A DNA stretch of 64,000 bases from Sinotaia quadrata (lineage: Eukaryota > Mollusca > Gastropoda > Architaenioglossa > Viviparidae). The DNA lies in assembly GCA_028829895.1 (NCBI GenBank), contig CM054181.1, positions 115,725,860 to 115,789,859 on the forward strand, in the 5' to 3' direction. Position numbers and translations under genes: made by a program. The notes under the pieces were generated by a model. The model saw nothing but the letters and a program-made list of their open reading frames with translations. It was not told the origin of the DNA and ran no database searches. Of this stretch, positions 11,891 through 24,848 are shown piece by piece; the first letter of the stretch is position 1, and each line of letters begins with the position of its first letter.

Positions 11891-12575
11891 TGTTGGTCAT
11901 AAGTCGTATGTATCAAACACTGTTCGTAAGTATCAGTTTTCAAACACTACTCGTAGTATCAAACACTACTAGTAAGTATCAGTTTTCAAACACCACTCGT
12001 AAGTATCAAACACTACTAGTTAGTTTCAGTTTTAAACACTGCTCGTAAGTATCAAACACTACTAGTTAGTATCAGTTTTTAAACACTGCTCGTAAGTATC
12101 AAACACTACTAGTTAGTATCAGTTTTTAAACACTGCTCGTAAGTATCAAACACTATTTGTAAGTATAAGTTTCAAACACTGCTCGTAAGTATCAAACACT
12201 GCTCGTATGTATCAGTCTCAACATAACTCGAACGCACCAACTTCCAATACTACTCGTATGTATCGGTTTCAAACACTAATCGCATTTCCCAAAAATTACT
12301 CTCATATATATAAGTATAGTTCCAATATACTCGTATGTATCGGTTTCAAACACTACTCGCATTTCCCGAACATTGCTATATATATATATATATATAGTTC
12401 CAATACTACTCGTATGTATCAGTCTGCAACGTTACTCGTACATATCAATTTCAAACACTACTCACCTGTTCTAAGCACTACTCATACGCATCAACCACTA
12501 CTCTTATGTAACAGTTTCAAACACAACTCATAACTATCAGCTTCAAACACTACTCATAACTATCAGCTTCAAACA
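11890..12575. repeat. Degenerate minisatellite of about 27 bp, about 25 units
   Basis: Built on CACTACTCGTAAGTATCA with alternating AGTTTCAAA or AGTTTTTAAA spacers. The central part is interrupted by two AT microsatellites (about 12300-12320 and 12377-12396). Confidence 0.8.
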
Positions 12576-12599
12576 CTTTATGTACAAACCAGACCAAAT

Positions 12600-14935
12600 T
12601 AGTACGATGTAATGGTCGGTTCAATGATAACAAGTTTGTCCATGCAATGCCCGCCATTCAGTAATCCACATATGGAGCCAGTTGAACATTTTATATTTTT
12701 ACAAGTAAACACGACTGAAAATATAAATTATAAAACAGGCTAATGACTTAGCAATGTGACAACAAAAGTACAAGAACTTGTGTCTAGTTTACTAGTCCGC
12801 CAGGATGCCGGCAATTGGCTTCCATGTGATGGACTGGGCTTTCGTAATGTGAGAAGCATTCACCTCTCCTACACACACTTTTCAACAAACGATGACTGTT
12901 AAGCATTATTACCATACAAGATGGAGGATTGATAGTCTCTCTAGAGACAAGGGCATTAATTTTAGCTGGGTCGCGTTTCATAAATATTAAAATATATTAA
13001 TTCAAACTGTGCAAGGTGTACTGGTAAAAAAGTAAAAGGGGTCTATATATGTTTAGTCCAGTCATTTAAGTTACAAGGAACAACAGACCAGATGTTTTTC
13101 AGTTGAATTTTAGTGTAGGGCAAATAGAAACTAATTAAAATAAATGATTTAACTTGTAACTCTTATCCTGACCCAGTAGTGAGCAAAACTCCAGTTTCTA
13201 TCAATGGGAAGATGAAGCCTTAACTCCAGAGGGGATAATAGTGGCATAATTTCTGCCCATGAATGAGTAGGTGTGACAAATTTGAATCACATCTGTTAGA
13301 GACACCCTATGCTTCAGCAAGAGGAAGATAGTCTGATCTAAAATTAGAGATTGTAAAATTCTGTTTGAATGAATGAGTCTAAAAAGACTTGCAGAAAAAA
13401 GAGCAAATGATCTTATAATGGAATACATGGATTTTCAATACAGTGTTTGTCTACCCTTTGTTTTTGTAGAAACCAAAGGTATGTTATTTGCTCTAGTATT
13501 ATGTGTGAGAGATATAATTTTAAAAACATTTCCATGCGTGTCTTATGATATTAAGTAGAATATCATGCATTTAATCTTTAATTATTTTCAGTTAGTGGAC
13601 TTTGTAATCAGAGAGACTTGCCAGTTAATTGCCACAGAATATTTACTACAGCTTTGTTAATTGCATGGTTGTTGCTCTTGTCTTTGTTGTTGGCAATTTC
13701 CCATTCTTCATTTTGATTGTGTGGTAGTTTTTTTCAACCCCTTCACTGCCATATGGTTTTGGGACATTGCTGAATCTAGCCACAGTTAAACACTTGCTAG
13801 AGGCAAGCTGAGAAAATCATCTGTACAGTTGCATCAACCACTCACTGAAAGAAGTCATCAGACAGTGCAATAAGATAGGCATTTCAAATGAGTTTTAAGT
13901 TGCAGTATGTACTCTATTTGTGTGCTGAATACTTCTCAAGACTGTTTTGTTGAGAGATTAATGGGAGAACTGTAAAAGAATGATAAACTTTCTCTGGGGA
14001 AAACAAATAGATAGAAAGACTGACTTTTAGGGCAGAAGAGATCTCTCTTAGGCAGCCAGATTAGTGATTTGAAATTGTAACTTAGGTAAATTTTGATTTG
14101 ATTGTTTTTTTACTTTTATTTTTTTAAAATAAATTCTTCATTAATTTTTCACTCATCTTAGTTTCATTCCATATCATCTTCATTTTATGTAAAATTAATC
14201 TTGTAATAAGTGTATTGTCTCTGTTTTGTTCTATATTTTTGTGAGGAATACTCACATTGGGGGGGGGGGGCATTGGGGGCAACTGGGAGGTGTTCCGCAA
14301 ATGTTGTGTTGTTGTAGATTTTACAGACGACTGACAAGGAAGTACAAGATGGTCGTGTCATTTCTCAAGTCTTAAAAGGCCTTCTAAATAACACAAATAT
14401 CAGTTTGTGTTTGCATATACATCAATGTTTAGTTTATGTGTCCCCCACCCCACACTCACCCAACCCTCGTGCACAGATTTAAGCAGACTTCAACCCCACC
14501 CTCCTGCCCCCACACACAATCAATATGTTCGTAGATCTACCAGAAGGATGTTAGTGTTTCGACTGCAGTGTTGGTGGTGCACCATTCCAGACTACCACAA
14601 CACCACGTCTGTCACTACACAGGGTGATTACTACTACCACCACACTGCTTGTACTGCTACTCTAAAAAATTGTTTAGTATTAGTGCCTGATAAGAGCTCT
14701 GGAATGTCTATGTAAGTGCTGACTGAACCAGCTTTATACTACTGTAACTCACAAACGGCCCAGGTGAAACAGAAGACAGAAAGGCAGGAGAGAAAATAGC
14801 TATCACAGAAGAGATTGCTGCATTAACACATTTCAGATTCACGTCAATAACATAAACAAGACTCATGACAAGTGTTCCCACTAAGGTGCGTGGCCATGCA
14901 GCTCATTAGAAAATGCCATGCAGCAGTTCCAAACT
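12600..14935. other. Gene-poor intergenic DNA
   Basis: No coding exon is supportable. The only notable items are a G10 run at about 14261-14270 and C-rich text around 14450-14515. Short open frames such as 13373-13558 and 14407-14715 have no recognisable similarity or splice context. Confidence 0.45.
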
Positions 14936-15300
14936 TCTATTGACACTAATTGCTAAAATGAGTTTTAGAATTAAGACTGTATAGACATTTAAGATTATTT
15001 GAACATGGTTTCATAGACATATTGATGTCAAGTAATCTTTTCATTGCATTTTATATGTATATTTGATTGTTGATTAATAAATGTATTGTTACACATATTG
15101 ATAATCTTATGTTGGAGAAGAAAGTGGATGGATAGGGGCTTGCTAAGTATAAATTAAAGACGGATTTGTCTTCTCCTTAAATAAGAAGTTTTCCACCTAC
15201 GGAAATATTGTGTTGCGGAAGAGAGGAAACGTTTACAGCGCCCGCATATCCGCCAAGTGAGAGAGACGAGTGGTGTCTTCTGGAGAATTATTAATAATAT
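14936..15300 (+). mobile_element. Dispersed repeat family B, copy 2
   Basis: Direct-orientation homologue of 7576-7965, sharing TATTGACACTA, GAACATGGTTTCATAGA, TTGATTGTTGATTAATAAAT and AAGAAGTTTTCCACCTACGG in the same order. It lies about 7.4 kb downstream of the first copy, so the family is dispersed rather than tandem. Confidence 0.65.
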
Positions 15301-15772
15301 AAATTAAGATTCTCATAACTTTTGTAATTAGTTATGGACGATTAATTAATAAAAATAATAACCATTAACTAGGTGGTGTTGGCGTCACAGATATTAACAC
15401 TAAAGAGACACGTGACATTAACAAATAAGAGAGATCTGTGGACCTATAATAATCTTAAACCAATCCTCGGTACAATATAAAAAAAATAAACGCGAATGTC
15501 TTGACAGTGTGAGATCTAACAGCATGAAATAATTCATATTTTGAAAACAGCAAACAATTTGAAATAATTAATATTTCAAAAGAAGCAAGCAAGTTCATAA
15601 AAGGAGTATGGTCGTCTGAAAAGTAGCACTATTAGCCAAACCTGTCCTAACTTATATTTGATTAACTACTGAAATATAATTAAGTGTGTCAGATGAAATA
15701 TGCTTAATACAATTAATGTTGTACAAACAAGAAAGAGTTAAATGGGCAGTTGGAAAGAAACATAGTACAGAA

Positions 15773-16110
15773 GGAATTAACATGAATCTAAAGAATAATC
15801 AAAACACAATGAATGTTGTAGGAATTAACATGAATCTAAAGAATAATCAAAACACAACGAATATTGTAGGAATTAATATGAATCTAAAGAATAATCAAAA
15901 CACAACGAATATTGTAGGAATTAACATGAATCTAAAGAATAATCAAAACAATGAATATTATAGGAATTAACATGAATCTAAAGAATAATCTATTATAGGA
16001 ATTAACATGAATCTAAAGAATAATCAAAACACAATGAATAGTGTAGGAATTAACATAAATTGAAAGAATAATCAAAACACAATGAATATTGCAGGAATTA
16101 ACAAGCAGAA
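15773..16110. repeat. 48-bp minisatellite, about 7 units, decaying to about 16560
   Basis: Units GGAATTAACATGAATCTAAA then GAATAATCAAAACACAATG and AATATTGTA. The first four copies are almost identical. After 16110 the phrases GGAATTAACA and AACACAATGAATGTTTATGG continue irregularly to about 16560. Confidence 0.88.
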
Positions 16111-17039
16111 ATATTGAATTAGGTCGGTTGTCCAGTAGCACAATACAACAGAAAATAAATAAATCTGATGAATTAATTAAATAAAATGAATGTTGAAGGA
16201 ATTAACAAAAAGCAGAAAAAAATGTACTGGTTCACTTGTAAAACAAGAAATGAATCCGCTGAATGGCTTAAAACACAACGAATATTGTAGGAATTAATAA
16301 ACAAAAACAATGACCCGGGTCAGTCGTAAAGCGACACAATTTTTGCAGTAGGAAATAAACGAATCTGATGAATTAATAAACACAATGAAGGTTTATGGAA
16401 TTAACATTGTATTTTGTTATACAATAGGAAAGAAATGAATTAATTAAAACACAATGAATGTTTATGGAATTAACATTGTATTTTGTTATGCAATAGGAAA
16501 GAAATTAATCCGTTGAATGACATAACACAATGAATGTTGTAGGAATTAACAAGCAGAAATAATAACTTGTCTCAGTTGTAAACAAAGAAGTAAAACACTA
16601 CGCATAAATAGGCTCTCAAAACCACATCTGCGAATTAACACACTATAACTATATCACAGATCAAGACCAACGGGTTATTTTGCTTTTTTAAAGCTCAATC
16701 TTGGATGCAGTAGAAAGTGGGGTTTTCTTTTGTTTTGTTTTTAGCGTCTTAAGTTTTAAACGCTATCAGTTACGAAAATTCTATTTAAAAAAAACAACAA
16801 ACTAATCTCCTTGTCAGATAACTAACACGTGATGTTTCACCATTGCATTGTGTTGAGGGAGGGGGAAGTAGATCATCCATGAGGTATTCACTCTCTTTTA
16901 TTACAAATTACTAATATGTTTTAAATTGAGTTAAAATAAGGTTTGTGTTTTTCTTCGCAGTTCTTTTTATAGATGTTTGAGAGAATTATGCTGCTTTATT
17001 TTAATTTTTTTTTTTTAAACGAAAGAAGAGTTATCAGGT

Positions 17040-17560
17040 GACGAGAACAAGCAAGTTGTCCCACGCGGGCAATTACTGAAGCCCGGAGCCGAGCCAGGAT
17101 CGTTTTTAGAACGGAAGAGAGACAAGACCATACCTAGAGGCAGCTGAAATTGGCGCCGTTTGCTCTGAACTTGTAACTATCACAGAATCGCTAGCCGTTG
17201 ACAGATCTGAGCCACTTCAGTAACGGCGACTGATCTGCATTTTCGATCCAAAAGCTGTTCTGGTAAAAAGTAGATAAAGAGAAACCGGAAGCCTTGGCTT
17301 GTTGCGCCTGACTTCCGTCCACAACGGTTTCGGTTCAAGAAAATTAATACCGCACGTGCTCAGCAATAATGACGGTCATGGACGAATTCGTAGTTTCTGG
17401 CCTCCATTTTACTATTGCTGACGTCATCGGAGAGCTCCCCGCGTTCGTGTCAGGCCGCCCTTCCCGGTAGGGCGAAAAGTACACTTGGCTCGAGACCCTG
17501 GTAATTGCTAGCTGGTGTATAAAAACAGAGCCGAACAAAAAAAAAAAGAAACTATATAGA
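17040..17560 (+). promoter_or_regulatory. CpG-richer segment with CRE and TATA box (orphan promoter-like)
   Basis: This segment is clearly richer in GC and CpG than its surroundings. It carries a full palindromic CRE, TGACGTCA, near 17420 and TATAAAA near 17519 on the + strand, a spacing of about 100 bp that is usual for CRE-dependent TATA promoters. The predicted start would be near 17545-17550. No recognised gene starts here; the nearest long open frame is at 18747. Binding and use are inferred from motif spacing only. Confidence 0.4.
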
Positions 17561-17819
17561 GCGGTTAAACACTTTTCCGACCCCAAGGCTAACTATTTTT
17601 AGAACCATATGCATTTTATCATTATTTGGGTGTAGTTTTTTTTTTATTTTTGCTTTATGTCAGTGCTATCGTAGAATATCAAGAAGTTCTTATGAAACGG
17701 AGCCACGGCAATTTGTACTTCAGTCTGCACGCACGATCAATGTTCAGACTCGATGAGTCAGTCATTTTTATCTGGAGCAACTCCAAAGTGGTCAAATATA
17801 TGCGTGCGTGTGGTCAGGA

Positions 17820-18625
17820 ATACATTAAGGAAGTAAAGTGAAAAGAAATACATTTAGGAATTAAAGTGGCAATAATATAATCAGCCAGGACCTAAAGTGA
17901 TCAGGCAAACATCGAGGAACTAAAGTGGTCAGGAATATATTAAGGAACTAAAGTGGTCAGAAATAAATTAAGGAACTAAAGTGGTCAGAAATACATTAAG
18001 GAACTAAAGTGATCAGGAATATATTAAGGAACTAAAGTGGTCAGAAATACATTAAGGAACTAAAGTGGTCATGAATATATTAAGGAACTAAAGTGGTCAG
18101 AAATACATTAAGGAACTAAAGTGATCAGGAATATATTAAGGAACTAAAGTGGTCAGAAATACATTAAAGAATTAAAGTGGTCAGGAATACATTAAAGAAT
18201 TAAAGTGGCAAGGAATACAACAAAGAATTAAAGTGGTCAGAAATACATTAAAGGGGTCAGGAATACATTAAAGAATTAAAGTGGCCAGGAATATATTAAC
18301 GAATTAAAGTGGCCAGGAATACATTAAAGAATTAAAGTGGCCAGGAATACATTAAAGAATAAAAGTGGTCCGGAATACATTAAAGTGGTCAGGAATACAT
18401 TAAAGAATTAAAGTGGTCAGGAATGCATTATAGAATTAAAGTGGCCAGGAATACATTAAAGAATTAAAGTGGTCAGAAATACATTAAAGAATAAAAGTGG
18501 TCCGGAATACATTAAAGTGGTCAGGAATGCATTATAGAATTAAAGTGGCCAGGAATGCATTAAAAAATTAAAGTGGCCGGGAATATATTATAGAATTAAA
18601 GTGGTCAGAAATACATTTAGGAATT
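17820..18625. repeat. 28-bp minisatellite, about 28 units
   Basis: Units of AGGAACTAAAGTGGTCAG plus AAATACATTA, with variants GTGATCAGGAATATATTA and AATTAAAGTGGCCAGG. Several units are shortened to about 18 bp (CATTAAAGTGGTCAGGAATA). Confidence 0.92.
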
Positions 18626-18746
18626 CAGTGGTCCCAACACGGTGCCCACGACGAGGTGTGAAAGTAGTGCAGATGTAGGTTGTTCCATCCAAACTGACGT
18701 AACTCATTTTAGGTTCTAAAAAATCATTGAAAGTAGAACTGATCTT

Positions 18747-19085
18747 GTGGAAGTCACATATGAAGACGAAGTGTCTCGCACATTTTCCAAGGGTATGAAG
18801 AAAATTATGTGTGACAGTGATTTTAACTCTTCATCATGTTCAAAGATCTCAGCCAAACTTGAAAAAATATTTCGGAAATTCACCATCAATGGTCTGTGCT
18901 TGTCTTACTTGGGAATCCTTTTCTTGTTGAAATCCACACACAAGAAAAAATATAAAGAATATTATAAATTAACCAATACCATAAAGGTAAAAATAATAAA
19001 TATATTTCGGCCACTAGTTCAACAATATTGTGCTTTTAAAGATGAATGGGATGAAAATGGCTGCTTACGATATTTATTTTTGTAA
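18747..19085 (+). CDS. Unrecognised 112-codon open frame between two repeat fields
   Basis: ATG to TAA, with a Lys-rich predicted product containing a short hydrophobic stretch (GLCLSYLGILFLL, about residues 50-62) and a Cys/Asp/Glu-containing C-terminus (QQYCAFKDEWDENGC). It is the longest non-repetitive open frame in the 10.6-24.7 kb interval and lies 1.2 kb downstream of the CRE/TATA segment. I do not recognise it. It could be the end of a transposon-derived gene, an exon or chance. Confidence 0.18.
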   Translation: MEVTYEDEVSRTFSKGMKKIMCDSDFNSSSCSKISAKLEKIFRKFTINGLCLSYLGILFLLKSTHKKKYKEYYKLTNTIKVKIINIFRPLVQQYCAFKDEWDENGCLRYLFL

Positions 19086-19374
19086 AAACTACTTAATTCA
19101 TCTTGCAGACAGATTCATAAAGAGCAAATCCACATAGTAAGAGTGAGAGTAATCCACATAGTAAGAGTGAAAGAGTAATCTGCGCTTGAATGGTCTAGAT
19201 GCATATATTGCGTATTGCTAAATGTGATGATTTCCATATTATTTAATGTCCAGTACAAAAATAAGCTTTAAAAATAGATAGCGCCCGACAAATTCTTCTG
19301 AAAATTTGAATGTGTCCTTGACCTCAGAAAGGTTGGGAATCACTGAAGAAATTAGAGGAGTCAATATTCAGCTA

Positions 19375-20370
19375 ATACCTAAACATTGATCAAGCACACG
19401 TCGAAAAACTAGAATAGTCATGAATATATTCAGAAACTAAAGCTATTAATAAGCACACACTTGAGAAATAGTCAGGAAATACCTCAAGGAGCTAAAGCAC
19501 CCGGGAAAACATCTTAAAATAAAGGGGTCAAGCATACATCAAGGAGATCTGGGATTACATCGAAAAACTAAAGTGGTCCAAAACATATCGAGGATGTAAG
19601 TGAAACTCATTGAAGAATTAAAATGATCCTGAAAAAATTGAGGTTCTAACGTGGTCAGTATTTATCGAAGAATTAAAATAATCACCATGCTTCAGGAACT
19701 AAAGTGGTGAGGAATACAATGAGAAATTATCAGAAATGCATTGGGGAAAAAACTAGTGGCCAAGCGTATATCAAAGAAATGATGAAACATACATCAAGGA
19801 TCATAACTGATCAATTTACATATAAAAGAACCAAAGTGAACAAATCATCAAGTATATACCGAGTAATTTACATGGTCAAGAATTTATCGGGAAACTAAAG
19901 TGAACAAGCATACATCCGGGACTTGATGTAATGAGGAATACATCGACGAGCTAATGTGGTCAGGAATACATCAGAGTAATCAAGCACATATCAAGAAACT
20001 AAAGTGATCAGGAATACATCAGAGTAATCAAGCACATATCAGGAAACTAAAGTGATCAGGAATACATCAGAGTAATCAAGCATATATCAGGAAACTAAAG
20101 TGATCAGGAATACATCAGAGTAATCAAGCACATATCAGGAAACTAAAGTGATCAGGTATACATCAGTGTAATCCAGCACATATCAGAAAACTAAAGTGAT
20201 CAGGAATGACATAGAGGTACTATAAAGTGGTTCAGAATACAAACAAGAACTAACAAGGTCAAGCAAATATTGAGGAACTTAAACTCAAAAAAAGAAGTGG
20301 ACAGGAAAACGTAAACAAATACATGTGGACAGGAATATATTCAGGAATTCAATGTTGAGTAAACCATCAA
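19375..20370. repeat. Diverged continuation of the 28-bp satellite, with 48-bp higher-order units
   Basis: The same AACTAAAGTGGTCAGGAATA vocabulary as 17820-18625 but heavily mutated. From about 19960 to 20200 it has reorganised into five 48-bp units (AAACTAAAGTGATCAGGAAT, then ACATCAGAGTAATCAAGCAC, then ATATCAGG), a secondary amplification of two fused monomers. Confidence 0.8.
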
Positions 20371-20394
20371 AGGAATAAAGTGTCAGGAAAACAA

Positions 20395-20605
20395 ATTTAT
20401 TCCATTGTTGTGTACAACTTTACTTTCAAGATACCACAAAATTGTTACGTTTGCCAAAAGAGTAATTTATTCGATGCATGCAGTTCTGCGTGTACAACTT
20501 TACTTTCAAGAAACTATACATTTGTGACATTTGCCAAAAGAGTAATTCATTCCACATTTGCATGCAGTTTTGTGTATACAAGAAACTATACATTTGTGAC
20601 CAAAT
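20395..20605. repeat. Tandem repeat of about 85 bp, 2.5 copies
   Basis: Shared phrases: GTGTACAACTTTACTTTCAA, GAAACTATACATTTGTGAC and TTTGCCAAAAGAGTAATT, with CATGCAGTT at each join. Confidence 0.75.
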
Positions 20606-22410
20606 ACTGGAAAGATGAATATTGCTGTAGGAGCTGAGAATATATCTACAAATGACAAGAATTCCATATAATGGTGTATGCATGCATGCTTGTGTGAAAA
20701 ATACACTCTCTCAGGACAGATGGGGGGTGGCTGAGTAACTGATGCACCATCTGTGAAAGCTGAAACTCATAAATTGTGCAACAATTCTGAAGTCGGGACA
20801 AGTTTAGGTCTGCAAACAATAGAAATATGCTGCCTTGTTAACTCTTATAAATGCTTACTTAATTCCACAGACAAAAAATATCCAAGATACTGAAAAACAC
20901 TGATTATAAACTTTGAACTTATTTCAGAGGAAAGACAGTTTATGAATATTTTAAAAAAGAAGACAAAAATACAAATTAATTAAAATTAACTTAGTAATTT
21001 ACCAACATCAGTGTTTTTCCTTTAAAAAAAATAATTATGAAGTTTAATAAAAAAACTAAAGAATAATCTATTATTTTCTTGATAAGCAGCATCTGCAACT
21101 CTAATGAGGACCAACAGCTATTCTACATGCCACATCCTTTTTTAAAAATTTAAGTCTAGGTTCCATAGGTGCACTAATTTTTTTTTTAATAAGAGTCACT
21201 TACTCTTTAGAATTTATTTCAAACTCCCTCCTTCTAAACCTTTCCCATTATTGCCAGACATATGCCAGCTGTTTGGCCGTGATTATGTCCTCCTGCTGCA
21301 TACCTCAGTGCCAGAAAATAATAATGATCATGCCTGATCGACCAACCACCCACACCCCAAACATACAGCTGTGCCAAAAAATGATAATTCTCATGCCTGA
21401 TCAATCAACCACCACACCCTAACATACCACTCAAGTGAATGATAGCACTGAAACAAACCCTTAAAACAATCATTAACTGAATGAATGAACCTACATATCT
21501 AGATGAAATCGATAATGAAAAAGTAATTTTCAATATATATATAAGTTATCAACAAACTAGACAACTACAAACAACACATGCACATATAAAATATAAAATC
21601 ACTCATTCATTTAAACTACTGTGATGCAAGTATATTATGAGACTACCTCCCACAATGCAGTGAGAACATTTTTTTTTCCCAGTCACTTTATTCACTCATA
21701 CATCAAACTTTACAATTCACCACTTGTTCAGTCATCATATTCTATTCCAGCACATTAACAAATCAACAGCAAATCAAATAAAGTATAAAACAATCAAACC
21801 AATATTTTAACATGGCTTTTTCATCAGCCTTAACTTGGGACAATAAGTGCAAAATCCTTAATTTAGGACTTAATGGGCCACATGTTTTGCTTGCATGAAT
21901 AATATTGAAACTGATTTACAACAATGTACTAAAACATGACCTCAAGCTATCTTTGCCATTAACACCACTTCAAGTCAAAGATATAAAATGCCAAATTTAT
22001 CAAAGGTTAGCTAACTCTTCATGGGAAAAAAGGCGAGATCCAGCAACATAATGACCATTATTGTCAGCAGTTCATGAGCATGTCTGTCCAAAATAATAAA
22101 GAAATAATGACGTCAGATTATTTACGGGCATAATAGCTCTCTCATAAAGTGCTAAGTTGTAAGAAAAACAATATCAACTGACAAAACAGCACTGTAAATT
22201 ACTTTTAGTTTTTATATCTACATTCTTGTATATAATTATTTGTAATTTATCCAAGCTGATAATTGTGGCAAAAGCAACAACAGACATTTGTTTTTGACAT
22301 AAGTATTTTCCAAATGCCAGATTGGACTTTCCAGTAAAGTTTGGGCCAAAAGTTACAGACACTATTCATAACTTATGGAAGTTTACATTTTTTTTCAGGC
22401 ACAACCATAA

Positions 22411-22440
22411 ACATAGAAAGATACTGGTATCTTTCTATGT
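22411..22440. other. Perfect 13-bp inverted repeat with 4-bp loop
   Basis: ACATAGAAAGATA, loop CTGG, then TATCTTTCTATGT. The stem has no mismatch. Confidence 0.9.
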
Positions 22441-23629
22441 CTATGATTAAAACAAATTATAAAATGCTTTCCTTTAAAACAGTCTTTAAACATATTAAAC
22501 AAAAGCTGAACGCGTGCATGCACACACATAAGACTACTGATTTAGTGTTTATTCTTTTGACTGTGTACTTTACTCATAAATACATAAATGTACTGCATTC
22601 CACTTGAGAATATTGGCAGTCTTGCATGTCCTTTCAGAGCAGACGAACTATGGGTTATAATTTACTTTTAATGTACAATGTTAGTAAGTGGCATATAAAT
22701 TTCTTCTGCAAATATAATTTGCTGCTCAAGTAGTTTAAAACATCATTTCCATTAAGTTTATATATATTTATAATTCAGTATTTATTTATGATTCACTGCT
22801 TTTGAATGTTTTCTTGCCTATTAATAATTAAATCAGTCGAGTCTGAGAGAATACTTCCCTAACGAGTATGTTTTCTGTTTCTTAATTTCAACTGACATTG
22901 TTAACATGCTTTAAATATCTTCAACCACTTTCTGAGTTTGATATCATACAAAAAGTAATGTTTCTTAATGAATTTTATCTATGGTGACACTGTACAATTT
23001 AATCTCTGCATTTTTTTTTCTATCTCAGAAAATGGTAATTATTTTAGGAGCAAAAGATGTTCAATTATCAAGGTTTACTTTTTATCATCAAAGTTTTATC
23101 ATAAAACTATCAATTTAATCCCCGTTATAACCCAATTTAAACAGAAGAGCCATTGTACCTTTAAATGCTTTTGTAAACTATCTTCTTTTAATAAAAACAC
23201 TGAATGATACTGCAACTATAAAAGAGATATAAGTGAATTTTCACAAGTAAAAAAAAAAATAAATATGATCAAAAGCACAACCATGTTAATATTTCCTAGA
23301 ATAAAAGCTCATTCAATCATTATTTAATTAAAATAATTGCATCCTCATTAATCAGCATTTCTCAATTTAGGCATTAATTACTGACATCAATTAAGAGTGC
23401 TGCAATGTTAGAAATTTCACATAAGCAAATATTGTACTTCAAAAGGTTGGAAAAATCCTGCAACAACCCTTTATAATATGTATCTCAATTTGAAAAGAAT
23501 TTGAGCTTCAGTCAAGAAAACATAATAAGCATAACACAATTGTAAAAAATTACAAGGGTGTTTTGAGGATATTTAGAACACTTTTGTCACATCTCAATTA
23601 GGATGTTAAATATGTCCAATCATTCATGT

Positions 23630-23785
23630 AAGCCCCTAAATCATTCACCTTAACCCATAAATTATTCACATTAATCCCTAAATCATTCACTTTACACATA
23701 AATTAGTCATATAAACTAAATTAATCACCTTAACACATAAATTATTCAACTTATTCCCTCAATTATTCATTTTAATAAGATTAAA
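23630..23785. repeat. Degenerate 22-bp minisatellite, about 7 units
   Basis: Variants of AAATCATTCACCTTAACCCA and TAAATTATTCACATTAATCC repeat head to tail. Confidence 0.7.
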
Positions 23786-24756
23786 GTTCACATTGGAACC
23801 AGTTTAATTCATACAGATAATTCAAATGTTAGATTAAATCAAAGTAAAAAGAAAGTCCTAACAATTCTCTCAATAATGCTCTTTTAACAATGAAGAAATC
23901 AAACAGAAAAGGGTTCCCTGTACACATACATGAACAGTAATATCTTCAAAGTTTCTAGCAGAATATTTACCAGGGAAATAGAAAGCCATTGACAGTGCTG
24001 TCATAAAGCTAAGAAAACATTTACTTTACGCATGCATACATGCACACAAACATCCCAATGTGCAGGTGATGTTTTCTCACATTTATGACATAACTGTCAA
24101 ATGATTTTGTGATCAATGAAAAGTATTTTTTTTTATACTAATTGCTTAAACAGTTACAGCCACTGATACCTTTTTGTTTTAAAACGATTAATTAAAACTA
24201 TTTATCTGAAATGCTCATGGTAGTGTTAATTAAGCATAATCAAGAATAGTTTGGCTTTTATTTTTATTTTGCATGAATTTCTCAGATAATCAAATTGACA
24301 GAAGAATAATATCTTGTACACTACTGCTAAGCATTAATATGTCAAATTTCAAAGGATCATATTATCAAGGTTTATGTCTAGTATGTTTTAACTTAAAAAT
24401 TTAATGGTCATAACTTTGCGAGTATTTTACAACCAAGAACACAAGCCACCTTGAACTCAATACATTTATATAAAAAATAAACTCATTATAATTTTTTTAA
24501 ACAATAAAATTATTAACATTTTTTAGGATATATATATTAAACAGTCAGTACATTCATTAAAAAACATTATCATAATGGAAATGTCTAAAAAAAAATGTTT
24601 ACAATTCCAGAGGATTAAGAAATAAATACATATAGAGATGCTCTCTACATTGCTGGAACAATCCATGCCTCCTTTCTAGATGAAATAAAGAGTAACAGCA
24701 AGGCCTGTGACAGCTTGCCCACAGAGATATTTACTTTTCTAAAGAATGACAAATCT

Positions 24757-24762
24757 TTTATT
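24757..24762 (-). terminator. Candidate polyadenylation signal for Derlin-1
   Basis: AATAAA on the - strand, 87 bp past the Derlin-1 stop codon. It is the first canonical hexamer downstream of the gene. Other hexamers follow, so the true 3' end is not established. Confidence 0.4.
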
Positions 24763-24848
24763 AAAATCTGGCTTCTGTCTCAGAGATGAAGCCAATAATC
24801 TGTTCAATTATGGTCTGATTTGGTATAGTATGTTCACAGAATTTAGCT

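Larger units (their letters stand above)
20610..24756. other. AT-rich intergenic DNA without recognised genes
   Basis: Holds a two-copy repeat of about 69 bp at 21305-21430 (CATGCCTGATC..CAACCACC), a perfect hairpin at 22411-22440 and a 22-bp degenerate minisatellite at 23630-23785. No splice-compatible coding similarity was seen on either strand. Confidence 0.45.

Noticed and set aside
17344..17586. 80-codon open frame on the - strand over the CRE/TATA segment
   Set aside because: It opens because of the GC-richer composition and has no similarity. The promoter motifs on the + strand explain the segment better.
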